Source: Saprospiraceae bacterium (GTDB taxonomy: Bacteria > Bacteroidota > Bacteroidia > Chitinophagales > Saprospiraceae). From it: a stretch of 64,000 bases of DNA. A model generated the notes under the pieces. The model ran no database searches and was not told where the DNA came from. It saw nothing but the letters and a program-made list of their open reading frames with translations. Of the stretch, positions 59,191-64,000 are shown piece by piece; the stretch's first letter is position 1, and each line of letters begins with the position of its first letter. A program made the translations under genes and the position numbers. The stretch covers positions 1 through 64,000 of the forward strand of contig CATQHI010000005.1 of assembly GCA_958295895.1 (NCBI GenBank), read 5' to 3'.

Positions 59191-59727
59191 ATGTACCTAC
59201 GTCTACTCTATTTACTTCTCTCACTCATCGTAGCTGCCACAGCTGCCGGTCAGGAGTCTCGCTTCGATCTTCGTATCGGCAGCGGAATTTACCGAACCGG
59301 AGCATTGGACATGCGGGGATTGATGATAGAGAACGAGTTCAATTACACCCTTAATCGCAAACTAGCGCTGAGCGGTCAATTGGGCTTTGGCCGTAGCAAC
59401 ACCGGAGTGGGTACGACTTCCAGCTTTCTACAGGGCAACGGCACCCTTTTTTGGTCACCCTTCGGCAACGATGGCCGGCACGATTTCCGCCTCGGTGCCG
59501 GCGTAGGCTACGCTTCCATTACGGATGCCTACGTAGCCAGGGCCGAGTTTTTTAACAACCACTTAATCGACGAGGACCACGTCTTCCGTTACCGGCACAA
59601 GACGGGCGTAAACCTGGTGCTGGAGCACACGTATGTACTCACTCGGCGCCTACTCCTCGGCATCAAATTGTTCGGCCAGACCCACGCTAACGGTGGCCTG
59701 CTACTTAAACTCGGCGTGCGGCTATAG
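59191..59727 (+). CDS. Small outer-membrane beta-barrel protein of unknown function
   Basis: A 178-residue exported protein. The signal peptide is MYLRLLYLLLSLIVAATAAGQ. The rest is eight or so amphipathic strands with alternating hydrophobic residues (FDLRIGSGIYRTGALD, FNYTLNRKLALSGQLGFGRS, DFRLGAGVGYASIT, LLLGIKLFGQT) and ends LLLKLGVRL, consistent with an eight-stranded OmpW/OmpX-size barrel. I do not recognise a specific family. It stands alone between the GH5 terminator and the serine hydrolase, and GTTAAAACG (59099-59107) lies in its upstream region. A lipid or small hydrophobic ligand role is only a guess. Confidence 0.65.
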   Translation: MYLRLLYLLLSLIVAATAAGQESRFDLRIGSGIYRTGALDMRGLMIENEFNYTLNRKLALSGQLGFGRSNTGVGTTSSFLQGNGTLFWSPFGNDGRHDFRLGAGVGYASITDAYVARAEFFNNHLIDEDHVFRYRHKTGVNLVLEHTYVLTRRLLLGIKLFGQTHANGGLLLKLGVRL

Positions 59728-59773
59728 GAGCCTGCCAAATGGCGGATGACCCAAAACATTCGCTACTAGGATC

Positions 59774-59781
59774 TACTTTCG
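59774..59781 (+). promoter_or_regulatory. -7 box (TACTTTCG) of the serine hydrolase gene
   Basis: TAnnTTYG variant ending five bases before ATG 59786. Confidence 0.4.
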
Positions 59782-60125
59782 CCACATGACCTTCCGGCTT
59801 ATTCTGCTTCTTTGCCTCGTTTCTACTCTGACTGCTCAGTCCGGTAACCCCCTGGCCGACGTCATCGCCGAGCACCGCGCCGACTTCACCCCCTGGGTCG
59901 ACCAGCCCGATAGCTTCGAGGTGCAGGTGTTATACTCCCAGATTGACCGGCAGCCCGACGGTTCGGTCCGCCTGCACACCTACCGCTGGGGGGCGGACAG
60001 CACCCAGTATTTCTACCCCGCCAGCTCCGTCAAGATGCCGGTTGCCGCGCTGGCCCTACAGAAGCTCAATGAGCTCGGCGTAGTGGGGATGGGTCCGGAA
60101 ACGCCGATGTACACTGCCACGGGGG

Positions 60126-60146
60126 GCGCACCTGCGTCCGCGCCCC
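60126..60146 (-). repeat. Dispersed GGCGGGGMCGCAGGTGCA motif, copy 14
   Basis: Plus strand GCGCACCTGCGTCCGCGCCC; in the serine hydrolase it encodes Gly-Ala-Pro-Ala-Ser-Ala-Pro within an apparent insertion. Confidence 0.7.
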
Positions 60147-60299
60147 AAACTGCCGTAAGCCGTGACACAAGCAGTACGACGGGGCTACCTAGCATAGCCC
60201 ATTACATCCGTAAGATTTTCCTAACTAGTGATAATGACGCCTACAACCGCCTTTTCGAATGGCTGGGGCCTACCTACATCAATAAGGCGTTACGGGCTG

Positions 60300-60317
60300 C
60301 CGGGGTCGCAGGTGCAA
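60300..60317 (+). repeat. Dispersed GGCGGGGMCGCAGGTGCA motif, copy 15
   Basis: CCGGGGTCGCAGGTGCAA in the serine hydrolase gene, read as Gly-Val-Ala-Gly-Ala-Arg, opposite in orientation to copy 14. Confidence 0.6.
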
Positions 60318-60944
60318 GAGTGCAGCACCGGGTGGGCGTACCGGGCTTTGACGATACGACGCATGCCTACCTCAATCCCGTGCGCTTCGGCGAGGGGTAC
60401 GAGACGTTGTACCAAATTGGGGAGCGCCACGATACCTACTATGATCCGCTGCCCGGGGTGGCGGGACAGTACCGGGGGGTGGGGTACATGAGCGACGATA
60501 GCCTGATTCACGAACCTTTCGACTTTAGCCATAAGAACTACCTGAGCGTGCGCAACCTGCACGATATCTTGGTGCGGATCGTGCTGCCGGAGGCGGTGAA
60601 GACTTCCTTTCAGCTGACGGAATCAGACTATGCCCTACTGCGGGAGGCCATGTCGCAGCGGCCGCGCGAGAGTGTATCGCCGCGCTACGATGAGCCGGAT
60701 AACTACGTCAAGTTTTGGATTTACGGCGATGAGCCGGAGGAGACGGTGATCCCCGACAACGTGCGTATCCTCAATAAGGTGGGCTGGGCCTATGGCTACC
60801 TGACGGATGCGGCCTACATCACCGACGGGGAGGTCGAATTTATCCTGGTAGGCACCATCCACACCAACGCCAACCGTATTTACAACGACGGGGTGTACGA
60901 GACCGACGAGGTGGGCATGCCCTTTTTCGGTAAGCTCGGACGGG

Positions 60945-61688
<744 letters not shown>

Positions 61689-61706
61689 GAGAGGGGGGTG
61701 GTTTGG

Positions 61707-61715
61707 GCAAAGATA
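61707..61715 (-). promoter_or_regulatory. -7 box (TATCTTTGC) of pyrH
   Basis: Consensus TAnnTTTG element on the minus strand, 18-19 bases before the ATG. Confidence 0.55.
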
Positions 61716-61729
61716 GACGGAAGGGGATT

Positions 61730-61780
61730 AGACCCGGCTTTGCCAGCGAGGCCTCTACCCGGTCGCGGCAGCGCCGGTCT
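61730..61780. repeat. Compound hairpin between tgt and pyrH
   Basis: An outer stem AGACCCGGC (61730-61738) / GCCGGTCT (61773-61780) encloses small palindromes GGC-TTT-GCC, GAGGCCTC and CCG-GTCG-CGG. It belongs with the mini-hairpin arrays and reaches the tgt stop codon. Confidence 0.45.
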
Positions 61781-62912
61781 ATAACCTCCGTTCAAGGTCA
61801 GGGGCCATAGCTTCTTTCCACGCTGCAAATGACCCATTTAGAATCCGCCGGCGCGCCTCCCTGACCAGCGATAGGTAGAACGCCAAATTATGCAGACTAG
61901 CTAGTTGTGGCCCAAGTAGCTCATTAGTGCGAAACAGGTGGCAGAGGTACGCCTTAGAGTGCACCCGTGAGGTGGGCGCCGCATCAGCATCGTCGTCGAT
62001 GACAGAGTGGTCGTTCTTCCACCGCGCATTACGAATGTTGAGAATGCCCCGGCGGGTGTAGAGCATGCCGTGGCGGGCGTTGCGGCTGGGTAGCACGCAG
62101 TCGAACATGTCGACGCCGCGGCTGATGCACTCCAGCAGGTTAGCGGGGGTGCCGACGCCCATGAGGTAACGGGGCTTGGCTCTGGGAAGGATGTCGCAGC
62201 AGAGCTTAGCGATACGGTACATGTCGGGAATGGGCTCACCGACGGAAAGCCCACCAATGGCATTGCCGGGCTGATCCTGACCGGCGATGAACTCGCAGGA
62301 CTGGGTGCGGAGGTCATCGAAGCTGCCGCCCTGTACAATGGGGAAGAGCGCCTGGGTATGACCGTACAGCGGTTTCGATTTTTGCATAAAGGCCACGCAG
62401 CGCTTCAGCCAGCGGTGGGTGAGGTGCATACTCGTTTCGGTGTACTCCCGGGTGGAGGGGTAGGGGGGGCATTCGTCAAAAGCCATCACGATGTCGGCCC
62501 CGATAGAGCGCTGGATGCCGAGGCTACTTTCGGGGCTAAAGAGGTGCTTGCTCCCGTCGATGTGGCTGGCGAAGGTGGCCCCCTCCTCGGTGATCTTGCG
62601 GCGGTGGGCGAGGCTGTAGACTTGGTAGCCGCCGCTGTCGGTGAGGATGGGCCAGTCCCACTGCATGAACTTATGCAGGCCACCGGCCGCCTCCATCACC
62701 TCCATACCGGGGCGGAGGTAGAGGTGGTAGGTGTTGCCGAGGATGATCTGGGCCCGGACCTGTTCCTTCAGTTCCCGCTGGTGTACCCCCTTGACCGTGC
62801 CCAGGGTGCCGACGGGCATGAAGATGGGTGTCTCGATCTGGCCGTGGTCGGTGGTGAGCAGGCCGGCGCGGGCGTCGGTTTTAGTATCGGTGTGCTGGAG
62901 GTCGAAGGTCAC
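61779..62912 (-). CDS. tgt: tRNA-guanine transglycosylase (queuine/preQ1 inserting)
   Basis: Exchanges guanine at position 34 of tRNAs with GUN anticodons for the queuosine precursor preQ1. The protein is about 377 residues: GLLTTDHGQIETPIFMPVGTLGTVKGV, YHLYLRPGMEVMEAAGGLHKFMQWDWPILTDSGGYQVYSLA (catalytic Asp and substrate pocket), IMAFDECPPYP, GGLSVGEP, YLMGVGTPANLLECISRGVDMFDCVLPSRNARHGMLYT, and the zinc-binding C-terminal region (CHLFRTNELLGPQLASLHNL). The start is GTG 62912, since the protein then begins at the domain and TACCTTCG (62919-62926) lies just upstream; the open frame to 63011 runs through the inverted repeat and is spurious. Confidence 0.96.
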   Translation of the reverse strand: MTFDLQHTDTKTDARAGLLTTDHGQIETPIFMPVGTLGTVKGVHQRELKEQVRAQIILGNTYHLYLRPGMEVMEAAGGLHKFMQWDWPILTDSGGYQVYSLAHRRKITEEGATFASHIDGSKHLFSPESSLGIQRSIGADIVMAFDECPPYPSTREYTETSMHLTHRWLKRCVAFMQKSKPLYGHTQALFPIVQGGSFDDLRTQSCEFIAGQDQPGNAIGGLSVGEPIPDMYRIAKLCCDILPRAKPRYLMGVGTPANLLECISRGVDMFDCVLPSRNARHGMLYTRRGILNIRNARWKNDHSVIDDDADAAPTSRVHSKAYLCHLFRTNELLGPQLASLHNLAFYLSLVREARRRILNGSFAAWKEAMAPDLERRL

Positions 62913-62918
62913 GGGGGG

Positions 62919-62926
62919 CGAAGGTA
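62919..62926 (-). promoter_or_regulatory. -7 box (TACCTTCG) of tgt
   Basis: TAnnTTYG element on the minus strand, seven bases upstream of GTG 62912. Confidence 0.45.
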
Positions 62927-62934
62927 AATTTTGC

Positions 62935-63006
62935 ACCGCAGAGTACACGGAGGGTCGCAGAGCAGTGGCAATGTGTGTCTCTGCGCTTCTCTGCGTACTC
63001 TGCGGT
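62935..63006. repeat. CGCAGAG-type inverted repeat upstream of tgt
   Basis: ACCGCAGAGTAC (62935-62946) and GTACTCTGCGGT (62995-63006) are perfect complements, and further CGCAGAG units (GGTCGCAGAG, TCTCTGCGCTTC) inside extend the fold. It belongs with the CACAGAG element at 46231-46275. Confidence 0.65.
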
Positions 63007-63074
63007 TCCATATCGTGCGCTTACTGCCTCCACGTAGTACCTTGACCGCTTCCACTTACCCTGCACCTGACTTA

Positions 63075-63098
63075 CAGCTGGGGCCCCTCCCCCAGCTG
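63075..63098. repeat. Hairpin with CCCCTC loop
   Basis: CAGCTGGGG (63075-63083) and CCCCAGCTG (63090-63098) form a 9-bp stem around CCCCTC, followed by ACGC. Same loop style and flank as 46389-46412 with a different stem; it lies 20 bases before pth. Confidence 0.5.
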
Positions 63099-63118
63099 AC
63101 GCTGCCCCAACCATAGCT

Positions 63119-63667
63119 ATGAAGTTCCTAATCGTAGGCCTAGGCAACCCCGGCCCCAAGTACGCCGACACCCGCCACAACGTAGGCTTCCGCGTGGTAG
63201 AACAACTCAGCGACGAGTGGGAAAGCGTGACCCACGGTGATCTGGCCCGCACCAAGCACCGGGGCAAGCAGCTCACCCTGCTTAAGCCGAATACTTACAT
63301 GAACCTGAGCGGTAAGGCCGTGCGCTACTGGCTACAGGCTGAGAATGTACCGAAGGAGAACCTGCTGGTCGTGATGGACGATCTGCACCTCGATTTCGGT
63401 CGCCTACGACTCAGGGGTAAGGGCAGCGATGCCGGCCACAACGGCCTCAAGGACATCGACCGGCTCACCGGCGGCAACAACTACGCCCGACTGCGAGTGG
63501 GTATCGGGAAGGATTTTCACCCCGGGCAGCAGGCCGACTACGTGCTGAGTGAGTGGAATCCGGAGGAGCGCGGCGAGCTGCCGGCCGTACTAAAGGATGC
63601 CAGCGAGGCCTGCCTGAGCTTCTGCGCCCACGGGCTGGCTAACACCATGAGCGCGTTTAACCGATAA
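63119..63667 (+). CDS. pth: Peptidyl-tRNA hydrolase
   Basis: Cleaves the ester bond of peptidyl-tRNAs released by stalled ribosomes. The 182-residue protein has the family signatures FLIVGLGNPGPKYADTRHNVGF (catalytic His in RHN), LLKPNTYMNLSGKAV, NLLVVMDDLHLDFGRLRLRGKGSDAGHNGLKDI and RLRVGIGKDF. Length and order are normal. ATG 63119 follows the CCCCTC-loop hairpin by 20 bases. The phytoene-desaturase-like gene starts 51 bases downstream on the same strand. Confidence 0.96.
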   Translation: MKFLIVGLGNPGPKYADTRHNVGFRVVEQLSDEWESVTHGDLARTKHRGKQLTLLKPNTYMNLSGKAVRYWLQAENVPKENLLVVMDDLHLDFGRLRLRGKGSDAGHNGLKDIDRLTGGNNYARLRVGIGKDFHPGQQADYVLSEWNPEERGELPAVLKDASEACLSFCAHGLANTMSAFNR

Positions 63668-63717
63668 ACCCGATGGATTAAACGGCGTTACTCCCTCACA
63701 CGATTACACCAGTCTAC

Positions 63718-64000
63718 TTGAACACACAAGTCACCATCGTCGGCGCCGGATTCGCCGGGCTGTCCGCCGCGGCCTACTTGGCCCAGGACGGCTATCGGGT
63801 GCGCATCCTGGAAAAGAACGAGGGGCTGGGGGGGCGTGCCCGGCAGTTCTCCGCCCAGGGCTACACCTTCGATATGGGGCCGAGCTGGTACTGGATGCCG
63901 GAGGTGTTCGAGCAATTCTTCAATGACTTCGGGAGTACGGCCGCGGCGCACTATGAGTTGGTGCGGCTCGATCCGAGCTACGAGGTAGTCTTTGGCGTGG
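63718..64000 (+). CDS. Phytoene desaturase-like FAD oxidoreductase, 3' end beyond window
   Basis: The N-terminal 94 residues of a flavin amine-oxidase/CrtI-type carotenoid desaturase. It starts with the FAD motif TIVGAGFAGLSAAAYLAQDGY and RILEKNEGLGGRARQF, then GYTFDMGPSWYWMPEVFEQFFNDFG, the spelling typical of phytoene desaturases (DMGPSWYxMPDVFExFF). The start is TTG 63718, as no ATG precedes the FAD motif. In related genomes a phytoene synthase and other carotenoid genes usually follow; here they would be off the edge. Confidence 0.85.
   Translation, partial: MNTQVTIVGAGFAGLSAAAYLAQDGYRVRILEKNEGLGGRARQFSAQGYTFDMGPSWYWMPEVFEQFFNDFGSTAAAHYELVRLDPSYEVVFGV

Noticed and set aside
62913-63011. 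N-terminal extension of tgt by 33 residues
   Set aside because: It reads through the CGCAGAG inverted repeat; the family and the -7 box both place the start at GTG 62912.

Overview
The window looks like chromosome of a GC-rich Bacteroidota, most plausibly a marine Lewinella-like member of the Saprospiria. The evidence is secreted proteins with type IX secretion (T9SS) C-terminal sorting domains, a SusC/SusD remnant, a lipoprotein TamA homologue (TamL), a short prolyl-tRNA synthetase, and many TAnnTTTG-type -7 boxes lying just upstream of start codons. The genus is an inference. I saw no rRNA, tRNA, CRISPR array, intact insertion sequence or prophage.

Layout. 1-11.5 kb: a truncated, frameshifted M1 aminopeptidase, a YciI protein, a lone hisA, a T9SS protein, an aroA / YgjP-metalloprotease / OmpA-lipoprotein run, a DEDDy exonuclease and a large M36 protease. 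11.5-19.3 kb: tamL head-to-head with an rRNA methyltransferase (overlapping 5' ends), sugar transferase, Gfo/Idh oxidoreductase, lytic transglycosylase and smpB. 19.3-28.4 kb: a dipeptidyl peptidase, a membrane glycosyltransferase-like protein whose start lies in a hairpin array, a two-gene unit of S8 protease plus MvdD-like ATP-grasp ligase, and a CocE hydrolase. 28.3-38.6 kb is the accessory part: a broken Uma2 gene, a Fic gene with an in-frame amber codon and an operator-like inverted repeat, a ligase-associated exonuclease with its ATP-dependent DNA ligase, an AT-rich patch (about 33.0-35.1 kb), a decaying SusC, a frameshifted SusD and a VapBC-type toxin-antitoxin pair. 38.6-54 kb: nadB, pentose phosphate genes (zwf, rpiB, gnd) around a broken membrane-protein gene, a YceI lipoprotein, tsaE-ald, an FMO-SDR-GHMP kinase operon, proS and an Arg/Ser-repeat secreted protein. 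54-64 kb: a FadL-like barrel, a YdjM-like membrane protein, a T9SS GH5 glycosidase, a small barrel, a serine hydrolase, pyrH, tgt, pth and the start of a phytoene-desaturase-like gene.

Three threads run through the window. First, a short dispersed DNA motif, consensus GGCGGGGMCGCAGGTGCA, occurs about 15 times on both strands, in intergenic DNA and inside unrelated genes in different reading frames. Second, intergenic gaps carry mini-hairpins with three-base loops whose stems covary between copies, plus other inverted-repeat families. Third, an unusual number of genes are interrupted by one-base indels (often at homopolymers) or in-frame stops. This is either real gene decay or uncorrected sequencing error, and it affects how the M1 peptidase, Uma2, Fic, SusC, SusD and 42.5-43.8 kb genes should be read.
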